42,205 nt of DNA from Sphingomonas palustris (GCA_026225215.1 JAMFSI010000138.1:1-42205), one strand, 5' to 3'. Positions 27,729 to 36,289 are shown, counted from the stretch's first letter. Program-made: numbers and translations. The notes: a model not told the origin generated them from the letters alone.

Positions 27729-27904
27729 CCCAGAAAATGACTCAGAGTGGGCGCAAATGCCCGATCTGCGGCAAACCCCGCAGCCCCGATCACACGCCCT
27801 TCTGCTCGACCCGCTGCAAGGACCGCGATCTGCTGCAATGGCTCGGCGATGGCTACGCCCTGCCCGGCCCGCCAGCGATCGATCCGGAGGCCGACAAGGA
27901 CTGA
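27725..27904 (+). CDS. yacG: DNA gyrase inhibitor YacG
   Basis: 59-aa zinc protein. CPICG near residue 12 and [11 protein letters not shown] about 15 residues later give the four cysteines of the YacG zinc finger, followed by the acidic, proline-rich tail ending PEADKD. In E. coli YacG binds GyrB and inhibits gyrase. ATG 27725 overlaps the stop of the RNase E/G-like gene. Family assignment is firm despite the small size. Confidence 0.92.
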   Translation: MTQKMTQSGRKCPICGKPRSPDHTPFCSTRCKDRDLLQWLGDGYALPGPPAIDPEADKD

Positions 27905-28017
27905 GGATGGCGTAGCCTTCTGGCCAAACCCTCAAAAGGGGTGGACAGATGCTGCACTCCTCGCCATAGGCCCCCGACCAACCGCTCGCCGGTCTTTCAG
28001 ACCGTTGCTGCAGCGAT

Positions 28018-28093
28018 GCCCGGGTAGCTCAGTTGGTAGAGCACGTGACTGAAAATCACGGTGTCGGCGGTTCGATCCCGTCCCCGGGCACCA
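28018..28093 (+). tRNA. tRNA-Phe (anticodon GAA)
   Basis: The acceptor stem GCCCGGG/CCCGGGC, the D-arm GCTC/GAGC, the anticodon stem CGTGA/TCACG with loop CTGAAAA (anticodon GAA) and the T-arm with TTCGATC are all complete, and CCA is encoded. An integrase gene starts 178 bp downstream in the same orientation, so the 3' part of this tRNA is the likely attachment site. Confidence 0.97.
28070..28093 (+). other. Probable attachment site (tRNA-Phe 3' end)
   Basis: Integrases of the type encoded at 28271 usually recombine within tRNA 3' ends. The stretch from the T-arm to CCA is the expected left-end core. I found no second copy up to 42205, so the other end of the element should lie to the right of the window. 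Inference only. Confidence 0.4.
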
Positions 28094-28229
28094 TTTGTTC
28101 TTCTCCAGGCATCCAACAGCGTCCCGGAGCGTCCGCAAAAACGGCGCTTTTCTAAGGGTTTTGAGGGTATTTTTGACCTGGGTCGTCTCGGGCCATCCCC
28201 TTGAAACCAACGCCCAGATTGGTCATCTT

Positions 28230-28270
28230 GATGGTATGGGGCTGGAATACCATCGTTGGAGAATACCATC
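28230..28270 (+). promoter_or_regulatory. Repeat cluster upstream of the integrase start
   Basis: GATGGTAT (28230-28237) is inverted as ATACCATC at 28247-28254, and GAATACCATC recurs directly at 28261-28270, 16 bp on, ending just before the integrase ATG. Such a cluster overlapping the start could be an operator for autorepression or an arm-type binding site. Confidence 0.4.
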
Positions 28271-29491
28271 ATGGCTCTCACTGCTGTTGCCGTTAACTGC
28301 GCCAAACCGAAGACCAAACCATACAAGCTCAGTGACGGATCGGGGTTGTATCTCCTCGTCCAGCCGACCGGCGGTCGCCTCTGGCGAATGAATTACAGAT
28401 TTGATGGCAGGCAGCGGACTCTCTCATTCGGCCCCTTCCCCGATGTCTCGCTTGCCAGGGCGCGAGAGAAGCGCGCAGCGGCTCGGGAGTACCTTGCCGA
28501 CGGGCTTGATCCGATGGAAGTGCGCAAGGAGCGCGAACGCGCCGCCAGAGCCAAATCGCATGAAACGTTCCGGCTGATTGGTGAGGAGTGGTTGGCACGA
28601 AAGAAACTGGAGGGCCGATCACCATCGACGCTCGAAAAGCTGCGTTGGCTTTTGGACTTCACCTTTCCCCTGATCGGCGAACGCCCCATTGCCAACCTTA
28701 CCGCCCCCGAAGTTCTGGAGGTGTTGCGCACCGTCGAGGTGCGCGGCCGTTACGAAACCGCAAATCGCCTTCGCGGAACGATGGGGTCCGTATTCCGCTA
28801 CGCTATCGCCACAGGCCGAGCCCAGCGCGATATTACCGTCGATCTCAAGGGCGCCCTGATTACGCCAAAAACTACGCACCATGCGGCCATTTTGGAGCCC
28901 AAGCCTTTGGGTGGTCTCCTGCGCGCCATCGAGGAGCATGAAGGGCAGCCTGCCGTCAGGATTGCGCTTCGCATGGCTCCCCATGTGTTCGCTAGGCCAG
29001 GTGAACTCCGCTCTGCGGAATGGAACGAGTTCGACTTCGAAACCGGCATCTGGCTTATCCCGGCATACAAGACCAAAATGCGGCGGCCGCACAAGGTCCC
29101 CCTCTCGAAGCAGGTGGTGGCCATGCTTGAGGAATTGGACCTCATCAGCGGCCACAGCAAGTTTCTGTTTCCCAGCATTCGTTCGGAAGCAAGACCGATC
29201 ACAGACAACACCCTGAATGCGGCTCTGCGTCGGATGGGCTTTTCCAAGACCGAAGTGACGGCCCACGGCTTCAGAGCGACGGCAAGCACGCTCCTCAACG
29301 AGATGAACAAATGGCATCCAGATGCCATTGAACGGCAGCTCGCGCATGTCGAAGGCAACGAGGTCCGCCGCGCCTATGCGCGAGGCGATCATTGGGCAGA
29401 ACGGGTGAAGATGATGCAGTTCTGGTCGGATTACCTTGATACGCTGCGGACCGGAGCCAAAATCTTGAAAGCGAATTTCAGGCGAGGCTGA
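28271..29491 (+). CDS. int: Tyrosine-type site-specific integrase
   Basis: 406-aa integrase of the phage P4/CP4-57 type. The N-terminal DUF4102 domain (TKPYKLSDGSGLYLLVQPTG) is followed by a core-binding SAM-like domain (about 105-190) and the catalytic domain with Arg in ARPGELRSAEW, HGFR in TAHGFRATASTLLNE, His in LAHVEGNEV and the nucleophile Tyr in RRAYARGDH. ATG 28271 has GGAGA with 8-nt spacing; an upstream TTG at 28256 is less likely. It sits next to tRNA-Phe and marks the left end of an island that includes the restriction enzyme and CRISPR-Cas locus. Confidence 0.95.
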   Translation: MALTAVAVNCAKPKTKPYKLSDGSGLYLLVQPTGGRLWRMNYRFDGRQRTLSFGPFPDVSLARAREKRAAAREYLADGLDPMEVRKERERAARAKSHETFRLIGEEWLARKKLEGRSPSTLEKLRWLLDFTFPLIGERPIANLTAPEVLEVLRTVEVRGRYETANRLRGTMGSVFRYAIATGRAQRDITVDLKGALITPKTTHHAAILEPKPLGGLLRAIEEHEGQPAVRIALRMAPHVFARPGELRSAEWNEFDFETGIWLIPAYKTKMRRPHKVPLSKQVVAMLEELDLISGHSKFLFPSIRSEARPITDNTLNAALRRMGFSKTEVTAHGFRATASTLLNEMNKWHPDAIERQLAHVEGNEVRRAYARGDHWAERVKMMQFWSDYLDTLRTGAKILKANFRRG

Positions 29492-29595
29492 GGCGATGAC
29501 GTATCCATCTTGCTTGCGCTTTTGCGACCGGGCCGAATGATTTGGCAGGATGAAGTGATCATGCTTCCCGGCTCATCGACGCATGTGCATAGCCC

Positions 29596-29684
29596 TGTGG
29601 ATAAGCATCGCGCGTTCGGCCTATCGTTGACCGCCGGATTCGGCCTATCGAAAACCGAAGACTCGGCCTATCAAAAACCGGGAT
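29596..29684. other. Origin-like cluster: DnaA box and three iterons
   Basis: TGTGGATAA (29596-29604) is a perfect reverse-strand DnaA box. It is followed by three direct repeats of about 23-24 bp, starting at 29615, 29639 and 29662, each with TCGGCCTATC and then, 3-4 bases on, ACCG. AT-richer DNA follows. This layout is typical of iteron-controlled plasmid origins, but no replication-initiator gene is in the window. The repeats might instead be sites for another DNA-binding protein. Bases 29492-29880 hold no convincing gene. Confidence 0.5.
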
Positions 29685-29742
29685 GGCCTGCAAACCATTG
29701 GCCCGTAAGGCAAAATCAGGCCCCTTCTAACTATGCTAATAG

Positions 29743-29764
29743 AAGAATCCTTCGGATTCTTTCT
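29743..29764. terminator. Hairpin with T-rich 3' side
   Basis: AAGAATCC (29743-29750) and GGATTCTT (29754-29761) form a perfect 8-bp stem with a TTC loop, followed by TCT. It could terminate rightward transcripts that enter from the integrase or origin-like region. Confidence 0.45.
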
Positions 29765-29777
29765 AACCCGGATTTTC

Positions 29778-29835
29778 GGGGTCGCGGCGCCCTGCGCTTT
29801 GGTAGCGGCCCCGGCGCTGCGACCCGGCAATTTTT
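29778..29835. terminator. Long GC-rich stem-loop followed by five T
   Basis: GGGTCGCGGCGCC (from 29778) pairs with GGCGCTGCGACCC (29813-29825) with one mismatch, and TTTTT follows at 29831-29835. It would insulate the nucleotidyltransferase-HEPN gene from upstream transcription. Confidence 0.5.
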
Positions 29836-29880
29836 GACCATGACGTGCATCTGCGTTCTTGCCTTGCTAGGGCTCGGGTA

Positions 29881-30810
29881 ATGCGAACCGACCTCGATCA
29901 TTTGCCACCAAACAAGCAGCGCGAGCTCGAACGCGTGGTGCAGCTGATCTTCGAGGAATTCGAGGATGCCTTCGCGCTCGCCAAACACGAATGGAAGAAA
30001 AAAGGCCGAATCCTCAAGGTCCTGCTCTACGGCAGCTACAGTCGGGGGACTTGGGTCGATGAGCCGCATACCGCCAAGGGCTACCAGTCGGACTATGATC
30101 TGCTGATCATCGTCAACGACAAGCGCCTCACTGACCGGGTCAAATATTGGTTGAAGCTCGATGACCGGTTGATGCGCGAATATGGCATTGCTGGCACCTT
30201 GAAGACGCCGGTCAATTTCATCGTCCACACCCTTGGAGAAGTGAATGATGGCCTCGCGCATGGTCGATATTTCTTCATGGATGTCGCTCGCGATGGCATC
30301 GGGCTTTACCAGTCCGACGACACCGAACTGCACACACCCAAGCCTAAGACACCCGCCCAGGCGCTCACGATGGCGCAGGAATATTTCGATGAGTGGATAC
30401 CCGCAGCAGCTGACTTTTCAGATAGCGCCGCTCATCTCATTGGAAAAGGGCGATACAAACGCGCGGCGTTCTTGCTGCATCAGGCAACGGAGAACCTCTA
30501 CCACTGTGTGCTGCTGGTCTGCACATTCTACACGCCACATGTGCACAATCTCGGCTTCCTAAGAACGCAGGCAGAGCGCATCGATGCCCGCCTGACCTAT
30601 GTCTGGCCTTCTGAGAACCGCAAACAGCGAGGAATGTTTGAGAAACTTAAGGAAGCCTACGTCAAGGCACGCTACTCGAAACATTACCGCATCTCGAAGG
30701 AAGAGCTGGACTGGTTGGGCGAGCACATCGAGGAACTCGGGCGTATCGTTCATTCCGTCTGCAGTGAGCGCCTGGCGATGCTCCAAGACGAACTGCGCAA
30801 GGCCGGCTGA
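29881..30810 (+). CDS. Nucleotidyltransferase-HEPN fusion protein
   Basis: 309-aa protein joining two domains often separate in toxin-antitoxin pairs. Residues about 40-130 are a minimal nucleotidyltransferase: LLYGSYSRGTW gives the GS motif (G51, S52), and SDYDLL supplies the two metal-binding aspartates (D71, D73). The third acidic position expected in the following strand appears as asparagine (PVNFIVHT). Residues about 160-305 are helical and HEPN-like, with RAAFLLHQATENLYH. In related pairs the transferase AMPylates and silences the HEPN RNase; having both in one chain suggests intramolecular control or a pure transferase. ATG 29881 is used. A defence or stress role is suggested only by the island context. 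Confidence 0.82.
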   Translation: MRTDLDHLPPNKQRELERVVQLIFEEFEDAFALAKHEWKKKGRILKVLLYGSYSRGTWVDEPHTAKGYQSDYDLLIIVNDKRLTDRVKYWLKLDDRLMREYGIAGTLKTPVNFIVHTLGEVNDGLAHGRYFFMDVARDGIGLYQSDDTELHTPKPKTPAQALTMAQEYFDEWIPAAADFSDSAAHLIGKGRYKRAAFLLHQATENLYHCVLLVCTFYTPHVHNLGFLRTQAERIDARLTYVWPSENRKQRGMFEKLKEAYVKARYSKHYRISKEELDWLGEHIEELGRIVHSVCSERLAMLQDELRKAG

Positions 30811-30981
30811 TTAGCTGTCCGCCTCTTTTCCGGCGGACTCCAGCGCACCAATGATTATCATGGCCAGAGCCTCTTCGGCGCGCGTCCGCAGGGCAACATC
30901 CTTCGCAATCAACTCGTGCCGAATCCACTCCGGCATGCGCGCGACGGTTGAAGAGATGATCGCCTTTGTCTCCTGATCCAT
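30811..30981 (-). CDS. Small DUF6771-like protein
   Basis: About 56-aa protein, mostly two helices: TVARMPEWIRHELIAKDVAL then TRAEEALAMIIIGALES. It is clearly related to the protein at 31797 (shared pattern A-I-x-x-x-x-A, R-x-x-L-x-x-K-D, A-E-x-x-L-x-A/M-I-I), and resembles small sphingomonad proteins annotated DUF6771. ATG 30981 is the likely start; the frame runs upstream to 31167 but that part is proline-rich and unlike the paralogue. Function unknown. Convergent with the nucleotidyltransferase-HEPN gene, with adjacent stops. Confidence 0.6.
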   Translation of the reverse strand: MDQETKAIISSTVARMPEWIRHELIAKDVALRTRAEEALAMIIIGALESAGKEADS

Positions 30982-31206
30982 GGCCTCAGCCTGTGCCACC
31001 GCGACAGCAGCACTGCAATCTCGCTGTAATCCGGCTGCGAATTGGTTGTGCATTGGCAGCAGCGTGACTGGTTGCGTTCGCCAATGGTGTTTTGGAGCTG
31101 CGACTGGGGGCTGCGGAGGGGGGCCGGAAGGGAGCAAAATAGGATTGCGAGATAAAACGGCGGCCATCCTGGCCTGCCTATGTGGTTGGTCGAGGTTGTT
31201 GTTTTT

Positions 31207-31282
31207 GTATGGCCACGAATGGGCCTGGCCATACGGCCTTGCCGATTATCCTTTTCCCGCAATGCCGTATCGTATGGCCACG
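31207..31282. promoter_or_regulatory. Three GTATGGCCA sites, candidate operator
   Basis: GTATGGCCA (31207-31215) is inverted as TGGCCATAC (31226-31234), and GTATGGCCACG recurs directly at 31272. The cluster lies in the 0.56-kb gap between the divergent small genes at 30981 (minus) and 31544 (plus), where I see no supported gene. The excisionase-like protein encoded at 31544 could bind here, by position only. Confidence 0.4.
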
Positions 31283-31543
31283 CCGTTCAGAGCCGCTCGA
31301 TCAGGCGAATTTAGCTATGTCCGGGGCGATGTGACGATGTTCGCGGCGGTCCCTGATTCGCTTGGCGCTCGTGAGGACTGCCCGCCGCACATTGGCGATC
31401 GCACAATTGGCGGCTCTGGCGCACAAACGTCACGTGGCGTCAGCCAGCCTTGCCATCGATAATTGGCGGCGGTGGCGGGCCGGGCCACTCCCTCCAGCTC
31501 CGGTCCGGTCCGTCACTACCATGCCCAACCGGAGTGACGACAC

Positions 31544-31807
31544 ATGCGGCACCTACCTTCTGCCAGCGAGCACCAGCAAGCCAGATCAGCGCCACCGATC
31601 GAGCCGATCACCATGCGTATTCGCGATGCCTGCCGTTATACCGGCATTAGCCGTAGCACCCTCTACCTACTAATCGCCAAGGGCCGGGTCGAGATCGTCA
31701 AGCTCGGCAGTTCAACCCTGGTCGTGACGGAGAGCCTCAAGCAGTTGATCGCTCAGCGCCGGCACTCCGTGATCGATCGGACCGGGGAGCGTGAGCATGC
31801 ATCCTGA
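31544..31807 (+). CDS. Excisionase/AlpA-like helix-turn-helix protein
   Basis: 87-aa protein whose residues 24-75 form a MerR-like helix-turn-helix of the excisionase/AlpA kind: MRIRDACRYTGISRSTLYLL followed by the wing IAKGRVEIVKLGSSTLVV. Such proteins direct excision or switch on integrase genes in integrative elements. ATG 31544 has GGAG with 9-nt spacing; ATG 31613 would give only the HTH core. It overlaps the next small gene by 11 bases, so the two form an operon. Confidence 0.78.
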   Translation: MRHLPSASEHQQARSAPPIEPITMRIRDACRYTGISRSTLYLLIAKGRVEIVKLGSSTLVVTESLKQLIAQRRHSVIDRTGEREHAS

Positions 31808-32003
31808 GCTCGTCCGGGCGATCGTTACTGCATGCCTCGCCAAGACGCCCAATGGTGCGCGGCGACAGCTGGCATCGAAGGACGAGGCCAAACGGATAAA
31901 GGCCGAGGATACGCTCACCGCTATGATCGTCGTCGCGCTCGCGGAGGTCAAACAGCCAGCCAGGATTGGAAACCAGATGGCCGGCAGTTGGGGCGATCCC
32001 TAG
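31797..32003 (+). CDS. Small DUF6771-like protein (second copy)
   Basis: 68-aa paralogue of the protein at 30811-30981. MHPELVRAIVTACLAKTPNG and RRQLASKDEAKRIKAEDTLT align with it, and the C-terminal tail differs. GGGGAG at 31784-31789 with 7-nt spacing supports ATG 31797, overlapping the end of the HTH gene. Function unknown. The 134 bp to the restriction-enzyme gene hold nothing else I can support. Confidence 0.65.
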   Translation: MHPELVRAIVTACLAKTPNGARRQLASKDEAKRIKAEDTLTAMIVVALAEVKQPARIGNQMAGSWGDP

Positions 32004-32137
32004 CCGATTGCCGGGTCCGCAGCGCATCTGTTTTTAGCCGTGACTTCATAGACGGTTGTTCCCATCCAAAGCTTCCCGCCCTTGAACGGCTTGGCGCTCT
32101 TGGCTTGCCCGTCTAAGGTCTTGGGAAAGGGTTCCAT

Positions 32138-35100
32138 TTGTCCAGTTCCGAATCGTTCATTTCCGGCTCGTTGTTCTCGACGGACTATCTGGTCCAGGCG
32201 ATCAAGTCTGCGCCTGCCTATTGCTCAATTGATGTGCTCGTGCTGCGCGCGCAGCTGGATGCCATCGCAGCTGCCTTCCCGAAAAACGCTAAGACCAATG
32301 AGAGCCAGACTGAGGATGATTTCATCTGGCCAGTGTTGCGTGCCCTCGGATGGACTGAAACGCTGCGCCAGCAGAATTTGACCGTCAGCGGGCGGGACGA
32401 TGTTCCGGACGGCCTGTTGTTCGCCGACGCCGAAGCCAAAGCCGCCGCGAACGCGCAAGGCGATCAATGGAAGCGCTATGCCCTCGGCTTGGCGGTCGTC
32501 GAAAGCAAGCGCTGGGCCCGCCCGCTTGACCGTGCGTCTGGACGCGACGAAGCCACCGCCCCGTCTACCCAGATGCTGCGCTACCTGCGCCGGATCGATG
32601 ACCTGACGAGCGGCCAACTCCGCTGGGGCATCCTGACCAACGGCACCAAATGGCGGCTCTATTGGGCGGGCGCCCGCTCCGTCTCGGAAGAATTCCTTGA
32701 GGTCGATCTGGGTCGGGTCCTGGCACTGGCGGACGGCGACGATCCGCTCGCCCATCAGGCCACCCGCGATCACTGGCTGCGCGTCTTTGCCGCCCTGTTC
32801 TGCCGCGATGCCTTCTTCAAGACTGGCACCGACAATCGCTCGTTCCATGAACGGGCGCGTGCGGAGGCCGCCTATTACGAAGAACGGGTTGCCGCCAGCC
32901 TCTCGAAGCTAGTTTTCGAGCAAGTCTTCCCCAGCCTCGCCAGCGCCATCTCCGAGGCAGCGCCACAAGCCTCGCTGGAGGATGTGCGCGAAGCATCGCT
33001 GGTCCTGCTCTATCGCCTGTTGTTTCTTCTCTATGCCGAAGATCGCGACCTACTGCCGGTGGGCGAGAAGCGCTATGATGATTACGCCCTGCGCCACCAG
33101 CGCCGCGAAGTCGGTCAGCGCGTTTCCGATGGCGACGTGTTCTCCGCATCGGCGGGGAAGATATGGGCGCATGTCGCCGATCTGGCGCGGATCATCGATA
33201 AGGGTGATGCCTCGGTCGGCATACCGCCTTACAATGGCGGTCTGTTTGCTGGCGACGGAACGCCGCTGCTCGACTCCATCCGCATTCCCGACAGCGTCAT
33301 GGCCCCCGCGCTCGATGCCCTGTCCTACGAACGCGCTTCGGGTGAGCGGCGCTACATCAACTATCGCGATCTATCGGTGCAGCAGCTCGGCTCGATCTAC
33401 GAGCGACTGCTGGAGTTCGAGATTGTCCGCGACGATACCGGCGCGCTTGCCGTGCGCCCCAACCTGTTCGCCCGCAAGAACAGCGGCAGCTACTACACGC
33501 CCGACGAACTGGTCGGCCTGATCCTCGATCAGACGCTTGAGCCGTTGATCAAGGAACGTCTCGACGCCTTCCGCGCCGCGCTCGGCAACCTCGACGCCAA
33601 GGATTCCGAAGACTATCAGCGCCGCGAACTGGCGGACACTGATCCGGCGGAAGCCATCCTGAAACTCCGCGTCTGCGACCCGGCGATGGGATCAGGGCAT
33701 TTCCTCGTGTCGTTGGTCGATACGCTGGCCGATCATGTACTGGACGCAATGGCCGAAGCGGCGGCGCTGGCGGGCGATCTTGCCTATGCCTCACCGCTCG
33801 CCAACAAGATCGAGGACATCCGCCGTACCATCCTGAAAAATGCGCGTAGCGCGAACTGGACTATCGACGAAGCCCAGCTCGATGATCGCCACATTGTCCG
33901 CCGCATGGTGCTCAAGCGCTGCGTCTATGGCGTGGACAAGAACCCCATGGCGGTGGAACTGGCCAAGGTTGCCCTGTGGCTGCACACCTTCACGGTGGGC
34001 GCGCCGCTGTCCTTCATCGATCATCACCTGCGCGCTGGCGATAGCCTGTTTGGCCTGTGGGTGCGCGATGCCATCGACAAGGCGGGGGCACAGGGCGGCG
34101 AACTGCTTCACATCGGCCCCCTGCGCGAGGCCGAAAGTTCTGCGGCAGCCATGCAGATCATCGAACGGCTGACGGATGCCGAAATAGCCGAAGCGCACCA
34201 GTCGGCCAGCACTTGGTATGGCGTCCAGTCGCAGATCGCCCCGCTCGACAGCTTCGTCTCGTTTCTCCACGCGCTGGACTGGTTGAACCTCAAGCAGCCT
34301 GCCGAGAAAGCCGCTGTCCGTGCCTGGCTCGACGGCCAATACGGCGATCCCATCCTGATCATGCTCGGCAAAGTGGAACCGGCGGCGAGGAAACGTGCCT
34401 CGGCTCGCGCGGGCATTGCCGACCGGATGAAGAAGCAGCGCTTCGATGCCGACGAACTGTTTGAGCATCTACAGCGTGTCCTAGAATCGGCCCGCGCGCT
34501 GATCGCAGAGGAGCGCTTCCTCAACTGGCAAATTGCTTTCCCCGGCGTGTGGGACAAATGGAGTAGCCTTGACCGCGCGGGCGGTTTCGATGCTGTGGTC
34601 GGCAATCCGCCATGGGACCGGATCAAGCTGCAACAGGTCGAATGGTTCGCGGCCCGGAGGCCGGAAATTGCACTTGCTCAGCGCGCCTCTGATCGCGGCA
34701 AGCTGATTGCGAAACTCAAGGCCGATGGTGATCCCTTGTGGGATGACTTCGCCCATGCCGATACCCGCGCGGCGGATACGGCGCGCATGGCGCGGGCTTC
34801 GGGCAATTATCCATTACTGTCCGGCGGCGACACCAATCTCAATTCGCTGTTTGTCGAACGCGCCCATGCTTTGGTGAAGCCGGGTGGCATGGTCGGCCTG
34901 CTGATCCCGTCCGGCATTGCGTCGGACCAGAGTTCGTCAGCCTTTTTCCGAAAGGTGACAGGCGACAGGCAGGTTCACAGCATCGTCGATTTTTTCAACC
35001 GCCGCTATGATGGCAGCCTCTATTTCCCGGATGTCTATTACCGCTTCAAGTTCTGTGCTTATGTCGCGGGCGGACCAGGCCGGACCTTCGAAAGTGCCTC

Positions 35101-36289
35101 CTTTGGCTTCTTCATCCGTGACCTGGCCGAGATCGCCAATCCTGACCGCGTTTTCCCGATCACGGCGGACGAGATCAACCGGATCAATCCCAACAGCGGA
35201 ACCGCGCCGATTTTCCGTTCCCGGCGCGACAAGGAGATTACCTCAGGCATCTATGCCCGATTGCCGGTGCTGGTTGATCGCGAATCCGGCGATACTGTCT
35301 GGCCAGTCCGCTATGTGCGCATGTTGGATATGGCGAACGACAGTGGCCGCTTCCGGACGCAGCCTGAGCTTGAAGGCGACGAAGGCGCATGGCCCATCGG
35401 CGGCAAACGCTTCCAGTCCGCCGCTGGCGAGTGGGTGCCGCTTTATGAAGGCAAGATGGTCCAGGCGTATGATCACCGGGCATCGGACATCGTATTGGCA
35501 GAGGCGAATGTGTTCCGATCCGGCCAGGGTTCGGATTTGACCGATGCCGATCACCGTGATCCGTCGCGCCTGCCATGCCCGCGCTATTGGGTGCAGGCCA
35601 AGGACACCGGCTGGGACGCGCCGACAGACTGGTGCCTGTCGATGAAGGATGTCACCTCCGTCACCAACGCCCGCACCACGATCAGCACTATCATCCCGCG
35701 CTATGGTGCTGGGCATACCCTGCCCGTCCTGTTCCCCGGCAAGGGCGATGACCGGGCCAGCTATGTGCAGTCAACCCCCTTGCTGCTGGCCAACCTCAAT
35801 TGCGTCATCCTCGATTATCTGGCTCGCCAGAAAGTCCACGGCAATCATCTGGCATGGTATCTGCTGGAACAACTCCCCGTTGTTCCAGCCCGCGAATACG
35901 CCCGCCACTTAGGCGCAAAAACGGCTGCCGAAATCGTCGGCGAAGCGGTGCTCGAACTGACCTACACCGCGCACGACATGGCCCCTTTCGCCCGCGACAT
36001 GGGATATTTGGATGCCAAGGGTGAAGTTCTGCCGCCGTTCGAATGGGACGAAGATCGCCGCCTGAAACTGCGGGCCAAGCTCGATGCGCTGTATTTCATC
36101 CTCTACGGCATATTCGATCCCGCCAATGCCGCCGCAAGCCGCGACGATATCCGCTACATCTACTCGACCTTCCCGATCGTCGCCCAGCACGAGCGCGACA
36201 AGTGGGGCGGCTACAGGAGCGAGGAATTGTGCCTCGCCTGGATCAACGCGCTGATCGCCGGGCAGCCGGACGCGGACGTGAAGGGATAG
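32138..36289 (+). CDS. Single-chain restriction-modification enzyme (type IIG/IIL-like)
   Basis: 1383-aa protein with nuclease and N6-adenine methyltransferase parts. Near the N-terminus, PDGLLF (P90, D91) followed by VVESKRW (E122, K124) fits a PD-(D/E)xK nuclease site. The methylase has motif I DPAMGSGHFL (D514-L523), the CVYGVDKNPMAVELAKVALW block typical of Eco57I-like enzymes, and catalytic motif IV NPPW (N823-W826). About 900-1300 probably holds target recognition. Such enzymes cut and methylate with one polypeptide. No BREX or DISARM partner genes are next to it. It starts at TTG 32138 with GGGAAAGG upstream. The tracrRNA terminator begins 7 bp after its stop, on the opposite strand. 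Confidence 0.88.
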   Translation: MSSSESFISGSLFSTDYLVQAIKSAPAYCSIDVLVLRAQLDAIAAAFPKNAKTNESQTEDDFIWPVLRALGWTETLRQQNLTVSGRDDVPDGLLFADAEAKAAANAQGDQWKRYALGLAVVESKRWARPLDRASGRDEATAPSTQMLRYLRRIDDLTSGQLRWGILTNGTKWRLYWAGARSVSEEFLEVDLGRVLALADGDDPLAHQATRDHWLRVFAALFCRDAFFKTGTDNRSFHERARAEAAYYEERVAASLSKLVFEQVFPSLASAISEAAPQASLEDVREASLVLLYRLLFLLYAEDRDLLPVGEKRYDDYALRHQRREVGQRVSDGDVFSASAGKIWAHVADLARIIDKGDASVGIPPYNGGLFAGDGTPLLDSIRIPDSVMAPALDALSYERASGERRYINYRDLSVQQLGSIYERLLEFEIVRDDTGALAVRPNLFARKNSGSYYTPDELVGLILDQTLEPLIKERLDAFRAALGNLDAKDSEDYQRRELADTDPAEAILKLRVCDPAMGSGHFLVSLVDTLADHVLDAMAEAAALAGDLAYASPLANKIEDIRRTILKNARSANWTIDEAQLDDRHIVRRMVLKRCVYGVDKNPMAVELAKVALWLHTFTVGAPLSFIDHHLRAGDSLFGLWVRDAIDKAGAQGGELLHIGPLREAESSAAAMQIIERLTDAEIAEAHQSASTWYGVQSQIAPLDSFVSFLHALDWLNLKQPAEKAAVRAWLDGQYGDPILIMLGKVEPAARKRASARAGIADRMKKQRFDADELFEHLQRVLESARALIAEERFLNWQIAFPGVWDKWSSLDRAGGFDAVVGNPPWDRIKLQQVEWFAARRPEIALAQRASDRGKLIAKLKADGDPLWDDFAHADTRAADTARMARASGNYPLLSGGDTNLNSLFVERAHALVKPGGMVGLLIPSGIASDQSSSAFFRKVTGDRQVHSIVDFFNRRYDGSLYFPDVYYRFKFCAYVAGGPGRTFESASFGFFIRDLAEIANPDRVFPITADEINRINPNSGTAPIFRSRRDKEITSGIYARLPVLVDRESGDTVWPVRYVRMLDMANDSGRFRTQPELEGDEGAWPIGGKRFQSAAGEWVPLYEGKMVQAYDHRASDIVLAEANVFRSGQGSDLTDADHRDPSRLPCPRYWVQAKDTGWDAPTDWCLSMKDVTSVTNARTTISTIIPRYGAGHTLPVLFPGKGDDRASYVQSTPLLLANLNCVILDYLARQKVHGNHLAWYLLEQLPVVPAREYARHLGAKTAAEIVGEAVLELTYTAHDMAPFARDMGYLDAKGEVLPPFEWDEDRRLKLRAKLDALYFILYGIFDPANAAASRDDIRYIYSTFPIVAQHERDKWGGYRSEELCLAWINALIAGQPDADVKG

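Noticed and set aside
29510..29881. Possible 123-codon gene after the integrase
   Set aside because: The translation mirrors the iteron repeats and stem-loops and has no protein-like features.
30980..31673. Several overlapping frames of 60-160 codons between the two small paralogues
   Set aside because: None has a ribosome binding site with a plausible protein; they overlap each other and the GTATGGCCA sites.
32138..36289. BREX PglX or DISARM methylase
   Set aside because: No pglZ, brxC, drmA or drmB-like gene is adjacent, and the N-terminal nuclease-like motif argues for a self-contained restriction enzyme.
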